Assembly (NCBI RefSeq): GCF_016863655.1
Contig: NZ_BOPH01000021.1
Coordinates: 26,041 to 90,040 of the forward strand
DNA: 64,000 bases
Direction: 5' to 3'
Origin: Virgisporangium ochraceum
Lineage (GTDB): Bacteria > Actinomycetota > Actinomycetes > Mycobacteriales > Micromonosporaceae
Below the pieces are notes generated by a model that ran no database searches, was not told the DNA's origin, and was given only the letters and a program-made list of their open reading frames with translations. Below are positions 50,701 to 59,072 of this stretch, piece after piece (the first letter of the stretch is position 1; the number at the start of each line of letters is the position of its first letter). The position numbers were made by a program, and so were the translations under genes.

Positions 50701-51186
50701 CGCCTTGACGAAGACCGGGAAGCCGATCGCCTCCGCTCTTGTGACCAGTTCGTCGATGTCCTCGGACGGCTCCGACGACTTCAGCGTGGGTACGTTGGCG
50801 GCCTTCGCCGCGGCGACCGCGCGGGCCTTGTTGCCGGTGAGGTGCAGCACGTCGGACGGCGGACCGACGAACGTGATCCCGTGCTCGGCACACGCGGCGG
50901 CCAGGTCGGGGTTCTCGGACAGGAAGCCGTAGCCCGGGTACACCGCGTCGGCCCCGGCGAGCTTCGCCGCCCGGATGATCTCGTCGACGTCGAGGTAGGC
51001 GCGCACCGGATGCCCGCGCTCCCCGATCAGGTACGCCTCGTCGGCCTTGGCCCGGTGCAGCGAGTTGCGATCCTCGTGCGGGAACACCGCGACGGTGGAG
51101 ATTCCGAGCTCGTAGGCGGCACGGAACGCGCGGATCGCGATCTCGCCCCGGTTGGCGACCAGCATCTTGCGGAACGGTTGGCGCAC
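47800..51186 (-). CDS. pyc: Pyruvate carboxylase
   Basis: 1128 aa, the full length of the single-chain enzyme. Biotin carboxylase at about 5-455 (KMLVANRGEIAIRAFRAAYELG, GGGGRGMRRV, EMNPRIQVEHTVTE), carboxyltransferase at about 525-820 (VTDTTFRDAHQSL, metal and pyruvate site), PYC tetramerisation region, and the biotinyl domain with EAMKMEA near the C-terminus. Converts pyruvate and bicarbonate to oxaloacetate. Starts at GTG 51186; ATG 51165 is an alternative. Anaplerosis fits growth on substrates that yield acetyl- and propionyl-CoA, but nothing in the sequence links it to KstR2. Confidence 0.93.
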   Translation of the reverse strand: MRQPFRKMLVANRGEIAIRAFRAAYELGISTVAVFPHEDRNSLHRAKADEAYLIGERGHPVRAYLDVDEIIRAAKLAGADAVYPGYGFLSENPDLAAACAEHGITFVGPPSDVLHLTGNKARAVAAAKAANVPTLKSSEPSEDIDELVTRAEAIGFPVFVKAVAGGGGRGMRRVTEPKDLRESIEAASREARSAFGDGTVFLEQAVVDPRHIEVQILADAHGNVSHLYERDCSVQRRHQKVVEIAPAPHLDPELRARICADAVNFARAIGYVNAGTVEFLLDRDGNHVFIEMNPRIQVEHTVTEQVTERDLVIAQLRIASGMSLPGLNLTQDQITVSGAALQCRITTEDPANGFRPDTGTVSAYRSPGGPGVRLDGGTVHTGAEVSAHFDSMLVKLTCTGHDFTNAVRRARRAIAEFRIRGVSSNLAFLAAVLDDPDFQAGRVTTSFIDERPHLLKARPSADRGTRMLNYLAETTVNRPHGPRPQVIEPVEKLPKVDLEAAPAGGSRQLLRRLGPEGFASWLRSQVKVAVTDTTFRDAHQSLVATRVRTRDLLAVAPYVARIAPQLLSLECWGGATYDVALRFLAEDPWERLAALREAVPNLCTQMLLRGRNTVGYTPYPTEVTSAFVEEAAASGMDIFRIFDALNDVDQMRPAIEAVRATGTAVAEVALCYTGDLSHPDERLYTLDYYLRLADEIVRAGAHVLAIKDMAGLLRPPAARKLVTALRERFDLPVHLHTHDTPGGQLATLVAAIDAGVDAVDAAVASMAGTTSQPSLSALVAATDHTERSTGLSLRAVSDLEPYWEAVRRVYAPFESGLASPTGRVYTHEIPGGQLSNLRQQAIALGLGDSFELIEDCYAAADRMLGRLVKVTPSSKVVGDLALHLVGAGVRPEDFEAEPGRFDVPDSVIGFLHGELGDPPGGWPEPFRTRALQGRSAPRRVADLTDADREGLRTARRATLNQLLFPGPAKEFTTHRDAYGDTSVLSSKDFFYGLEPGIEHTVTLEPGVTLLIHLEAISEADARGYRTVLATLNGQIRTVTVRDASIHTDVKAAEKADRSNPAHLPAPFAGVVTLQVGDGDEVAEGQTVATIEAMKMEAAITAQRGGTVTRVAIGKVQQVEGGDLILEIA

Positions 51187-51233
51187 GGGATCCCATTCTG
51201 GCCTTTCGGCGACAGGCGGCAGTGAGCCCGAAA

Positions 51234-52343
51234 TTACCGGTTGACCTGCTCCGAGGCGACAGTCATCCCGATCACGCCCCGGTCGGCGCCGGTCAGCGGC
51301 AGGTCGGCGCGGTCGGTCAGCCACCCGGCGACGGCGACGACGCGCCCGGCCGGCCCGGCCATGACCCTCCGGCGTTCGCCGTCGGCGAGCACCGCGTCGA
51401 GCCGCATGCGCCCGGCGCGGCGGCCCGGGCGCAGGTCGAGGGCGGTGATCCGGCGCGGCTCGCCCATGACCTCGCCCGACCGGGCCCTGATCTCCACGAC
51501 CTCCAGCCTCCCGGTGCCCACCAGCCACCCCGAACAGGTGTGGATGGGCTCGCCGAGAAACACCACCATGACCACGCCACCCGTCACGAACAGCGGCAAC
51601 GCCGCCGCGCTCTCCCATGCCGGCGGGGCCGAGGCGAACAGCTTGAGGCTGCCGACGAAAGGCAGGAGCGACCCGATCCCGAACACCGGGAACCGCGCGA
51701 GGTGGGGCCGGCGCCAGATCAGCGTTCCCTGCGGCGCCTCCGGCGACCGCTCCGGGAACCGGGCGCCGCTGACCCCGCTGAGACCGCGCCACCGGCGCGG
51801 AAGCGTCAGCGGGGACGCCGGGTCGATCCGGGCCGTGCGCGGGGCGACCGTGGCACCGATCGCGGCGATGAGAGCGGTCCGGTCGGCCAGGGTGCCGAGG
51901 TCGGTCACCAGGTGGTCGGCGCCGTCGGACGTGCCGACGACCACCGCCCGGTCGTCCGCCGACAACCGGACCTCCACGATGTCGCGGCGGGCGACGCGGG
52001 CCGGCTCGGCGTCCGCGACGCGCGGCCGGTGCCGGACCCACCACAGGTCGGTGTCGTCGGCCCAGACCCGGTCCTCGTGCGGACGCCCCCGGCGCAGACC
52101 GCTCACGAACAGCGCCCCGCCCACCACGGCCAACGTCGCACCGAGCGCGAGAAAGGGGCCTCCGATCGCGACCGGCACCTCGTGCCAGAGCCCGATCGAC
52201 ATCGTCAGCAGGGGCAGGCCGTTGCCGCAGCCCAGGATCGCGCCGACCCACACCCGCCCCCGGGCATCGCGGCGCCGCTGATCGCGCCGCGGCTCACGGA
52301 CCCGCCAGCGCGGGGACGCGTCCGGCCGCCTACGGAAGAGCAC
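51234..52343 (-). CDS. Membrane protein of unknown function (paralogue of the next)
   Basis: 369 aa from GTG 52343, chosen for GGGGAGGGG upstream (GTG 52361 is open too). Two hydrophobic pairs (about 30-80 and 225-270) separate soluble stretches. The C-terminal part (RLEVVEIRARSGEVMGEPRRITALDLRPGRRAGRMRLDAVLADGERRRVMAG...GWLTDRADLPLTGADRG) repeats closely in the neighbouring 254-aa protein. I do not recognise a family. The coding regions overlap by 14 nt, so the two are co-translated. Confidence 0.7.
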   Translation of the reverse strand: MLFRRRPDASPRWRVREPRRDQRRRDARGRVWVGAILGCGNGLPLLTMSIGLWHEVPVAIGGPFLALGATLAVVGGALFVSGLRRGRPHEDRVWADDTDLWWVRHRPRVADAEPARVARRDIVEVRLSADDRAVVVGTSDGADHLVTDLGTLADRTALIAAIGATVAPRTARIDPASPLTLPRRWRGLSGVSGARFPERSPEAPQGTLIWRRPHLARFPVFGIGSLLPFVGSLKLFASAPPAWESAAALPLFVTGGVVMVVFLGEPIHTCSGWLVGTGRLEVVEIRARSGEVMGEPRRITALDLRPGRRAGRMRLDAVLADGERRRVMAGPAGRVVAVAGWLTDRADLPLTGADRGVIGMTVASEQVNR

Positions 52344-53094
52344 CGAGACCCCTCCCCGCACCGGTCAGCGGAAGGTCCGCGCGGTCGGCCAGCCAGCGGG
52401 CGAGGGCGGTGCCCCCGCGGCGGCCGCCGACGATCCGGTGGCACCCGCCGTCTTCGAGCACCGCGTCGATCCGCGCTCCCCCGGGCCGCACCCGCAGGGC
52501 GACGACCCGGACCGGCGCGCTCACCCGGTCACCCCTCCGGGCCCTGACCCGGACGGCATCGAGCCTGCCGACGCGCACCAGCCACGCCGTCGCGGTGCGG
52601 CGGACCTCGCGCGCGATCAGCGCGACCATGCCGCAGACAGCGACGAGCACCAGGAGGACCGTCGGGTACCGCCACGCCGGCGGCACCATGGCCGACCCGG
52701 CGAGCCCGTAGACGACCACCAGGTACGTCGTGATCCCGAGTGCCCACGCGCCGGACCCGACCAGCCCGACGAGGACGACCGCGCCACCGCAGACAACGCC
52801 GCAGACAACGCCGCAGACAACGCCGCAGACAACGCCGCAGACAACGCCGCAGACATCCCTACCCTCGTCGGTCGGGTCGAAGACGACCGCCAGGACCATC
52901 ATGGCGGCCCGGAACAGCGAGGCGACGAACAGGAAGGTGGCGACCTTCAACTCGTCGATGCGCCCGCGACGGCGGTCGGTCCTCCGCTCCCGGATCCGCC
53001 ACGTGGCCACGGCCCGTCCCATGAACGCAGTGTGGTCGACGCTGTCACCCATTGCGAGGGTTCGATGTGGCCGGGTGCGCACGCGCTTAAGCAT
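52330..53094 (-). CDS. Membrane protein of unknown function with (CGVV)n repeat
   Basis: 254 aa. ATG 53094 has TAGCCT 6 nt upstream and may be leaderless; ATG 53052 is the alternative. A run of tandem CGVV tetrapeptides (about residues 68-90), encoded by a 12-bp minisatellite, forms or extends a hydrophobic segment between two other membrane spans. The C-terminal half (VRVGRLDAVRVRARRGDRVSAPVRVVALRVRPGGARIDAVLEDGGCHRIV...WLADRADLPLTGAGRG) matches the downstream paralogue. Function unknown. Confidence 0.7.
   Translation of the reverse strand: MLKRVRTRPHRTLAMGDSVDHTAFMGRAVATWRIRERRTDRRRGRIDELKVATFLFVASLFRAAMMVLAVVFDPTDEGRDVCGVVCGVVCGVVCGVVCGVVCGGAVVLVGLVGSGAWALGITTYLVVVYGLAGSAMVPPAWRYPTVLLVLVAVCGMVALIAREVRRTATAWLVRVGRLDAVRVRARRGDRVSAPVRVVALRVRPGGARIDAVLEDGGCHRIVGGRRGGTALARWLADRADLPLTGAGRGLGALP
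52789..52854. repeat. 12-bp minisatellite encoding CGVV
   Basis: GCAGACAACGCC repeats perfectly five times (52789-52848), followed by a 6-nt partial copy. The period is a multiple of three, so copy-number change would keep the reading frame and lengthen or shorten a hydrophobic cysteine-bearing segment. Confidence 0.92.
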
Positions 53095-53263
53095 CCTAGG
53101 AGGCTAGGTTGATTCCCCTGGGTCCTCGAGCCGTCGGCTGCCGGAACGGGGGCCCGCGCGGCTCAGCAGAACCGGGCGGAATCGAGCGTGACCGGGAACG
53201 GCTCCCCGGCCCGCCACTCCTCACCGGCGCGGACGGTGGTCGTGCGCCGCGTACCCTTCGCTG

Positions 53264-54199
53264 GTGCGCAGCCCGACCCAGCGCGTCCTCACGCGCGCCG
53301 ACCTCGACCGGTACGCCGACGCCGCCCTCGGCACCGGGATCCGCGCCGCCACCGAGCTGTCCGGCGGCAGCTTCGCGGCGGTCTGGCGGCTCGACCTCGT
53401 CGACGGGCGGTCGGTCGTCCTGAAGGTGGGCCCGGCGCCGGAGACGCCGTTGCTGCGCTACGAAGCCGGCATGATCGCCGCGGAGGCCGAGTACTTCCGG
53501 CTCGTCGGCGACCGGGCACCGGTCCCGACGGTGCTGCACCACGACGGCGACGCGATCGTGACGACGCTGCTGCCGGGATCGGCGATCGCGCCCGGAACGG
53601 CGCCGGAGGTGCGGCGGCAGCTGGGTGCGGCCGTCGCGGCCATCCACACCGTCACCGGCGGGCGGTTCGGGTACACCGGTGCGCGCCCGAACGCCGACAC
53701 GTGGTCCGGGGCGTTCGCCGCGATGGTCGAGGACCTGCTCGCCGACGCGGTCGACTGGAAGGTCGCGTTGCCGGTGCCGGCCGACACCGTGCGCGCGACC
53801 GTCCGGGCCCACCACGACGTGCTGTCCACTGTGGACCGGCCGGCGCTGCTGCACTTCGACCTGTGGGACGGCAACGTGCTGGCCGACGGCGACCGGCTGA
53901 CCGGGCTCGTCGACGGCGAGCGCCACCTCTACGGCGACCCCCTGCTCGACCTCGTGTCGCCGGTGCTGTTCCGCCGCGTCGAGGAGGAGCCGGAGAACCC
54001 GTTCGCGCACGGCTACTTCGGCGGGCCGGCCACGTTCGACGACTCGGCCCGCCGTCGGCTCGGGCTGTACCGCCTGCACCTGTACCTGCTCATGACCGTC
54101 GAGATGCCCAGCCGCGGCATGACCGGCCCGGAGAGCCGGGGGCGCGACGACCTCGTCCGGGCGCTGCTGACCGAGGAGGTCAGCCGGCTGCGTACCTAG
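53264..54199 (+). CDS. APH/fructosamine-kinase-like phosphotransferase
   Basis: 311 aa, GTG 53264. Protein-kinase-like fold: nucleotide loop ELSGGSFAAVWRLDLVDGRSVVLKVG with the lysine, catalytic loop LLHFDLWDGNVL (HxDxxxxN), and metal Asp in GLVDGERHLYGDPLLDL (DxE/D). This is the aminoglycoside phosphotransferase superfamily; members include sugar, choline and antibiotic kinases. No resistance-specific feature is visible, so a small-molecule kinase is the safe call. Its end overlaps the convergent WYL gene by 20 nt. Confidence 0.8.
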   Translation: MRSPTQRVLTRADLDRYADAALGTGIRAATELSGGSFAAVWRLDLVDGRSVVLKVGPAPETPLLRYEAGMIAAEAEYFRLVGDRAPVPTVLHHDGDAIVTTLLPGSAIAPGTAPEVRRQLGAAVAAIHTVTGGRFGYTGARPNADTWSGAFAAMVEDLLADAVDWKVALPVPADTVRATVRAHHDVLSTVDRPALLHFDLWDGNVLADGDRLTGLVDGERHLYGDPLLDLVSPVLFRRVEEEPENPFAHGYFGGPATFDDSARRRLGLYRLHLYLLMTVEMPSRGMTGPESRGRDDLVRALLTEEVSRLRT

Positions 54200-55139
54200 C
54201 GGCGGCCGCGCGCAGTTCGGCGGCCACGCGGTCACGGACGGGCGGTGGGGCCAGCACCTCCACCGCGTCGCCGAGGCTGAGCACCGACGTCACCGCCCAG
54301 TGCTCGTCGTCGAAGGGCAGCGTGAGCTCCACGTCCGCGTCGGTGGTCAGCGGGACCCGGTGCTGCCCGTGCACCGGCACCAGCCGCCGCAGGCGCGGCA
54401 GCGCCCGGGGAGCCACCCGCACCGTCACCTCGATCGCGGTCGCCGACTCGTCCTCGAGCTCGCGCCGCGCCCGCGCCCAGGCAGCGGCGAGGTCGAAGTC
54501 GCCGGGACGCGCGGCCGGCCCGTCGAGCACCTCGGCGTCGCGCACCCGCGACACCCGGTAGGTGCGCCGTTCCCCGTCGCGCAGCGCCACCAGGTACCAG
54601 TCGCCGGCGGCGAGGACGAGCCCGAGCGGGGTCAGCACCCGCGTCGCCGCCCGGCCGCGGCGCTGGTACGTGACGCGCACGAGGCGGTCGCGCCACACCG
54701 CGTCGGCGAGCGTCGTCAGGCAGGGCACCGGTTCGGGCGTCCCGTACCACCGCACCGGGTCGAGGTGGAACCGCTCGGCGCTGCGCCGGGCCCGGTCGCG
54801 CGCCTCGCCGGTGAGGCTCGCCCACACCTTCACCCGCGCGCCTTCCAACAGCTCGCCGAGCCCGAGCTGGTCGGCCGGGCCGGCGAGGCCGAGGAACGCC
54901 AACGCGCCCGCCTCGTCGAGCCCGACGCCGGTGAGCCGGGTGCGGTAGCCGCCGTCGAGCGCGTAGCCGCCCGCCGGTCCCCGCGTCGACCGCACCGGGA
55001 CCCCCGCCGCCACGAGTGCCTCGACGTCGCGCTGCACCGTGCGTTCACTCACCTCCAGGAGCCGGGCGAGCTCGTGTCCGCTGGCCCGGCCGCGCACCTG
55101 CAGCTGCAACAGGAGGGACATCATCCGGGACGCGCGCAC
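54180..55139 (-). CDS. WYL-domain (YafY-type) transcriptional regulator
   Basis: 319 aa, GTG 55139. N-terminal HTH (LLLQLQVRGRASGHELARLLEVSERTVQRDVEAL), then a WYL domain (about 140-210; LVRVTYQRRGRAATRVLTPLGLVLAAGDWYLVAL) and a WCX-like C-terminus. It lies 24 nt after the ABC exporter pair, so it is probably in the same transcript and may control it. Confidence 0.85.
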   Translation of the reverse strand: MRASRMMSLLLQLQVRGRASGHELARLLEVSERTVQRDVEALVAAGVPVRSTRGPAGGYALDGGYRTRLTGVGLDEAGALAFLGLAGPADQLGLGELLEGARVKVWASLTGEARDRARRSAERFHLDPVRWYGTPEPVPCLTTLADAVWRDRLVRVTYQRRGRAATRVLTPLGLVLAAGDWYLVALRDGERRTYRVSRVRDAEVLDGPAARPGDFDLAAAWARARRELEDESATAIEVTVRVAPRALPRLRRLVPVHGQHRVPLTTDADVELTLPFDDEHWAVTSVLSLGDAVEVLAPPPVRDRVAAELRAAAARYAAG

Positions 55140-55163
55140 AGCGCCATTCTGACGGCGGGTTCC

Positions 55164-56921
55164 TCAGCCGTGCCAGCTGCGCCACAGCATCGCGTACGCG
55201 CCGCCGGCCGCCATCAGCTCGTCGTGGCTGCCGAGCTCGCTCACCCGGCCGTCCTCGATCACCGCCACGCGGTCGGCGTCGTGCGCCGTGTTGAGGCGGT
55301 GCGCGATCGCGATGACCGTGCGGCCGGCCAGCACCGCGGCCAGCGCCCGCTCGGTGCGCCGGGCGGTGGTGGGGTCGAGCGCGGCGGTCGCCTCGTCGAG
55401 GATGAGGATGTCCGGATCGGCGAGCACGATGCGGGCCAGGGCGATCTGCTGCACGTCGGCGGCGCCGAGGTCCGCCCCCACGCCGTCGAGGTCGGGGTCG
55501 CCGTACGCGGTGTCGAGGCCGTCGGGCAGGTCGTCGAACCAGTCGGCGCCGACGACGCGCAGCGCCTCCCGCAGCCGCTCGTCGGGGGCACCCGGCGCGG
55601 CGAACGAGAGGTTGTCGCGCAGCGTACCGATGAACAGGTGGTGCTCCTGGGTGATCAGGGCGATCCGGCGCCGGCGCACCGCGGGCGGCAGGTCGGTGAC
55701 CGGGCAGCCGCCGAGGCTCACCACGCCCGCGGTCGGCGCGTCGATGCCGGCGAGCAGCCGCGCGAGCGTCGACTTCCCGGCACCCGACGGCCCGACGATC
55801 GCCAGCCGCTCCCCCGGCCGCACCGCGAGGTCGATGCCATGCAGCACTTCAGGTCCGGATCCCCCCTCCACCCGGTAGGCGAACCGGGCGCCGCGCACCA
55901 CCAGGTCCCTTCCCGGGGGCGGGTTCGCGGTGCCGGCCGGCTCGGGTGGCACCTGCTCGACCCCGAGCACCCGCGCGAACGAGGCGATGCCGCGCTGGGC
56001 GACCTCGATGCGCAGCAGCAGCCCGTCGAGCGGGTCGATCGCCTGCTGCAGGTAGAGAGCGGCGGCGACGACGGCGCCGAGGGTCACCGCACCGCGGTCC
56101 ATGAGGAACCCGCCCACGACGAGCGCCGCGGCCACCGGCGGCGCGTAGCTGGACTCGACGATCGGGTAGTAGACCGACCGCAGCGCGAGCGTCGCCCGCC
56201 GGCGCGACCACAACCGGCCGATGCTCCGCAGCCCGTGCCGTTGCCGCTCCTCGGCGAGCCGCAACGCCTCGACGGTGCGCGCCCCGTCGGCGGTGGTGGT
56301 GAGCGTGTCGGTGAGGTCGGCCAGCGCCGCGCCCTCGGCGACGTAGGCGGGGCTGGCCCGGCGCAGGTACCACCGGGTGCCGAACAGGATCGGCAGCACC
56401 CCCACCAGCGCGGCCAGGCCGAGCGCGGGGTGCAGCAGGAAGATCGCGGCCAGGAGCAGCAGCAGCCGCACCACGCTGAGGACGAACGCCGGAAGCAACT
56501 CGCGCACCGTGTTGCCGACCGTGGCCACGTCGACGGAGCTGCGCGTGGTCAGGTCGCCGACGCCGACCCGCTCCACCACCGACACGGGCAGGCCGACCGT
56601 GCGCGCCACGAACTCCTCACGCAGGCGCGCGATCGCGCGTTCGCCGAAGCGGTAACCGGTGTACTGGGCGTACCGCGTCAGCACGCCCTGCACCACCACG
56701 GACCCGGCGATCGCCAGCGCGAGCGTGTCCACTGTGGACACCCCGGCGCCCGAGCTGACGCCGTCGACGATGCGGCCCAGCAGCCAGGGCGCGGCGAGCG
56801 CGGCGACCGCCGCGGCACAGTGCAGCCCCAGCACGATGGTGACCGCGCGGCGGTCGCGCGCGATCAGGCCGAGTGCCGCCGCCCGCACCGCCGAGTTGTC
56901 AGCGACGGGAAAACCGGTCAT
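55164..56921 (-). CDS. ABC exporter half-transporter with canonical Walker A but degraded signature
   Basis: 585 aa, ATG 56921. Six-segment membrane domain (about 25-300) and NBD. Walker A GPSGAGKS (377-384), Q-loop Gln425, Walker B ILILDE with catalytic Glu510 and H-loop His541 are intact. The signature LSGGQ is replaced by LGAADVQQ (about 485-492). It overlaps the upstream half-transporter by 23 nt. The missing signature fits the partner's missing Walker A: both losses fall in the same composite site. Confidence 0.85.
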   Translation of the reverse strand: MTGFPVADNSAVRAAALGLIARDRRAVTIVLGLHCAAAVAALAAPWLLGRIVDGVSSGAGVSTVDTLALAIAGSVVVQGVLTRYAQYTGYRFGERAIARLREEFVARTVGLPVSVVERVGVGDLTTRSSVDVATVGNTVRELLPAFVLSVVRLLLLLAAIFLLHPALGLAALVGVLPILFGTRWYLRRASPAYVAEGAALADLTDTLTTTADGARTVEALRLAEERQRHGLRSIGRLWSRRRATLALRSVYYPIVESSYAPPVAAALVVGGFLMDRGAVTLGAVVAAALYLQQAIDPLDGLLLRIEVAQRGIASFARVLGVEQVPPEPAGTANPPPGRDLVVRGARFAYRVEGGSGPEVLHGIDLAVRPGERLAIVGPSGAGKSTLARLLAGIDAPTAGVVSLGGCPVTDLPPAVRRRRIALITQEHHLFIGTLRDNLSFAAPGAPDERLREALRVVGADWFDDLPDGLDTAYGDPDLDGVGADLGAADVQQIALARIVLADPDILILDEATAALDPTTARRTERALAAVLAGRTVIAIAHRLNTAHDADRVAVIEDGRVSELGSHDELMAAGGAYAMLWRSWHG

Positions 56922-58716
56922 GACGGCTCCCCACTTCGTGGTGACCCGCCCTGACCGGGAACGCTCTGCTCAATGATGCCCTCGCACGAGTGCTCGGCCA
57001 TGCGAGAGCCTCGTCGAGGTCGACGTCGCGGGCGACGAGTGCGCGGTAGCCGGTGTCGCGGTCGAGCAGCTCGGCGTGCGTGCCGCTGCCGGCGACCCGG
57101 CCGTCACGCAGGAACGCCACCGTGTCGGCCCGCCCCAGGAGCAGCGGCGAGGTGGTGACGAGCACCGTCGTGCGTCCCCGGCGCGCCCGCCTCAGCCGGT
57201 CGGCGATGCGCGCCTCGGTGTGGGCGTCGACCGCACTGGTCGGGTCGATGAGGATGAGCACCTCGGGCTCCGCCAGCAGCGCCCGCGCGAGGCGGACCCG
57301 CTGCCGCTGGCCGCCCGACAGGGTGCGGGCCCGCGGGCCGACCGACGTGGCCAGCCCGTGCGGCAGGGAGTCGACGACGTCGTCGGCCGACGCGGTGTGC
57401 AGGGCGGCGCGGACCGCGTCGTCGCCGGATCCGCCGCGCCCGGCGAGGATCTCCCGGAGCGTGCCGGCGAACAGGTAGGACTCGTGGTCGGCGACGAGGA
57501 TCCCGGCCCGCACCTCGTCGATGGCCAGGTCGCGCAGGGGCACGCTCCCCCAGGTCACGTCGGTGTCGCCGAACCGTCCGAGGCGGTCGGCCAGGACCAC
57601 CGCGGCGGCCGGGTCGTCGGCCGCGACGCCCATGACGGCGCCGGCCGGCACCACGAGCCCGCTCGCCGGGTCGACCAGGTCGCCACGCGCCGGCGCTGTC
57701 GCCGTGCCGCCGCCGGCGTTCTCCGGCTCGATGCGCAGCACCCGGACGATGCGCCGGGCGGCGACCCGGGCCCGGATCGTCTGCCGGCCCATCTCGAGCA
57801 TGAACCACACCGGCACGATGAGGACCGCGACGTACCCGTAGACCGCGACCATCTGCCCGACCGTGATCGTTCCGGTGGCGGCCATCCGCGCCGCCAACCA
57901 CACCACCGCCGCGAGGAAGCAGCCCGGAACCGTGTACGTGAGCGCCTCCACCCAGCTGCTGACCGCGCCGACCCGGTACCCCTTGCGCAGCAGCCCCCGC
58001 GACAGCACCGCGTACCGCTCCACGAACAGCGCCCGCCCACCCACGCCGGCGAGCACGCGCAGCCCGGCCACGATGTCGCTGGCGCGCGTGGTCAGCCGGC
58101 CCTGCTCGTGGCGGTAGGCCGACTCCGCGCGCTCCAGCCGCCGCAGCAGCGGCGCCGTGAGCACCCCGACCAGCGGGACGCCGACGAGCACGAACACCGC
58201 GAGCACCGGCGACACCGTCCACAACAGGACCGCGACCACGCCGAACGCCGCCACCGACCCGACACCGGGCCCGGTGACCGTGAGCATGTGCGAGGTGTTC
58301 GTGATGTCGGACGCCGTGACCGTGGCGACCTCCCCCACCGCCATCCGGCGCGGAAGCGTCGCGCCGAGCCGCGTGACGTGCCGCAGCAGCACCCCGGCGG
58401 ACCGCGCGGTCGCGTCCTCCCGGATGAACGTCATCGTGCGGTGCCGCATGATCCCGAGATAGGCGAGGATCATTCCCGCGACCACGATCGCGGCCGCCCA
58501 CTCGACGAGTGCGGCCCGGTTCCCGGCGCGCAGACCGTCGTCGATCGCCCGCGCCACGAGGTACGGCCGCAGCGCGAGGCCGACCATCCACAGGGTGCCG
58601 ACGACACTGGCCCGCCCGATCCGCCAGGGCTGGCTCCGCGCCAGCCACCAGATGTACCGCAGCGGGCCGGTGGTGGGCGGGACTCCCGGATCGGGGTGCG
58701 GGAGCCGGACAGCCAT
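56899..58716 (-). CDS. ABC exporter half-transporter lacking Walker A
   Basis: 605 aa. Membrane domain about 25-320, NBD about 330-570. Where Walker A should be (about 361-371) the sequence reads VMGVAADDPAAA, with no GxxGxGK and no lysine. Walker B is LILIDPTS, with Pro in place of the catalytic Glu. The H-loop position near 522 is Thr/Ser. The signature LSGGQRQR (466-473) is perfect. With its partner it should form one complete ATP site and one dead site. Substrate unknown. Confidence 0.85.
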   Translation of the reverse strand: MAVRLPHPDPGVPPTTGPLRYIWWLARSQPWRIGRASVVGTLWMVGLALRPYLVARAIDDGLRAGNRAALVEWAAAIVVAGMILAYLGIMRHRTMTFIREDATARSAGVLLRHVTRLGATLPRRMAVGEVATVTASDITNTSHMLTVTGPGVGSVAAFGVVAVLLWTVSPVLAVFVLVGVPLVGVLTAPLLRRLERAESAYRHEQGRLTTRASDIVAGLRVLAGVGGRALFVERYAVLSRGLLRKGYRVGAVSSWVEALTYTVPGCFLAAVVWLAARMAATGTITVGQMVAVYGYVAVLIVPVWFMLEMGRQTIRARVAARRIVRVLRIEPENAGGGTATAPARGDLVDPASGLVVPAGAVMGVAADDPAAAVVLADRLGRFGDTDVTWGSVPLRDLAIDEVRAGILVADHESYLFAGTLREILAGRGGSGDDAVRAALHTASADDVVDSLPHGLATSVGPRARTLSGGQRQRVRLARALLAEPEVLILIDPTSAVDAHTEARIADRLRRARRGRTTVLVTTSPLLLGRADTVAFLRDGRVAGSGTHAELLDRDTGYRALVARDVDLDEALAWPSTRARASLSRAFPVRAGHHEVGSRHDRFSRR

Positions 58717-58757
58717 CCATCGACACTACCGGCGAGGTACGGACGGTTTCATTCCGT

Positions 58758-59069
58758 TTACCTGCGGTTCGCGTCACGCTCGACGCGACGACGCCCGTCA
58801 TCGCCGGACGCGGTCGCCGCTGTCGGCCCGCGCGGCCCCACCGCCGACAACGCCCGCCGGCGCGCGAGCACGGCCGTGTTCGCGGCCGACCACAGGCGCA
58901 GCCTGGGGGTGCTGTCGGCCGCCGCGAGAACCTCCGCGAGACCGGCCCGCTCACCCGGCGGCACGAACAGGAGGACGATCACGAGCGGCAGCACCGCGGT
59001 CAGCAGTTCCACGCCGACCACCGCAACCACCACGAACGCCACGACCAGGATCACCATCTCGGGGCTCAC
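58758..59069 (-). CDS. Small membrane protein, unknown
   Basis: 103 aa. Residues about 5-38 are strongly hydrophobic (one long or two short spans); the rest is basic with ALAxxR-type helices and an Arg-rich tail. It starts 3 nt after the stop of the 82-aa membrane protein, so the pair is co-transcribed. No family recognised. Confidence 0.5.
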   Translation of the reverse strand: MSPEMVILVVAFVVVAVVGVELLTAVLPLVIVLLFVPPGERAGLAEVLAAADSTPRLRLWSAANTAVLARRRALSAVGPRGPTAATASGDDGRRRVERDANRR

Positions 59070-59072
59070 GGC

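Noticed and set aside
47800..52251. A 1483-codon reading that would extend pyruvate carboxylase by about 355 codons
   Set aside because: The extension is a wrong-frame shadow of the membrane protein gene at 51234-52343. The family starts at the VANRGEIA segment just after 51186.
53264..54199. Antibiotic-resistance aminoglycoside kinase
   Set aside because: Only superfamily motifs are present. Nothing specific to resistance enzymes is seen and there is no resistance context.
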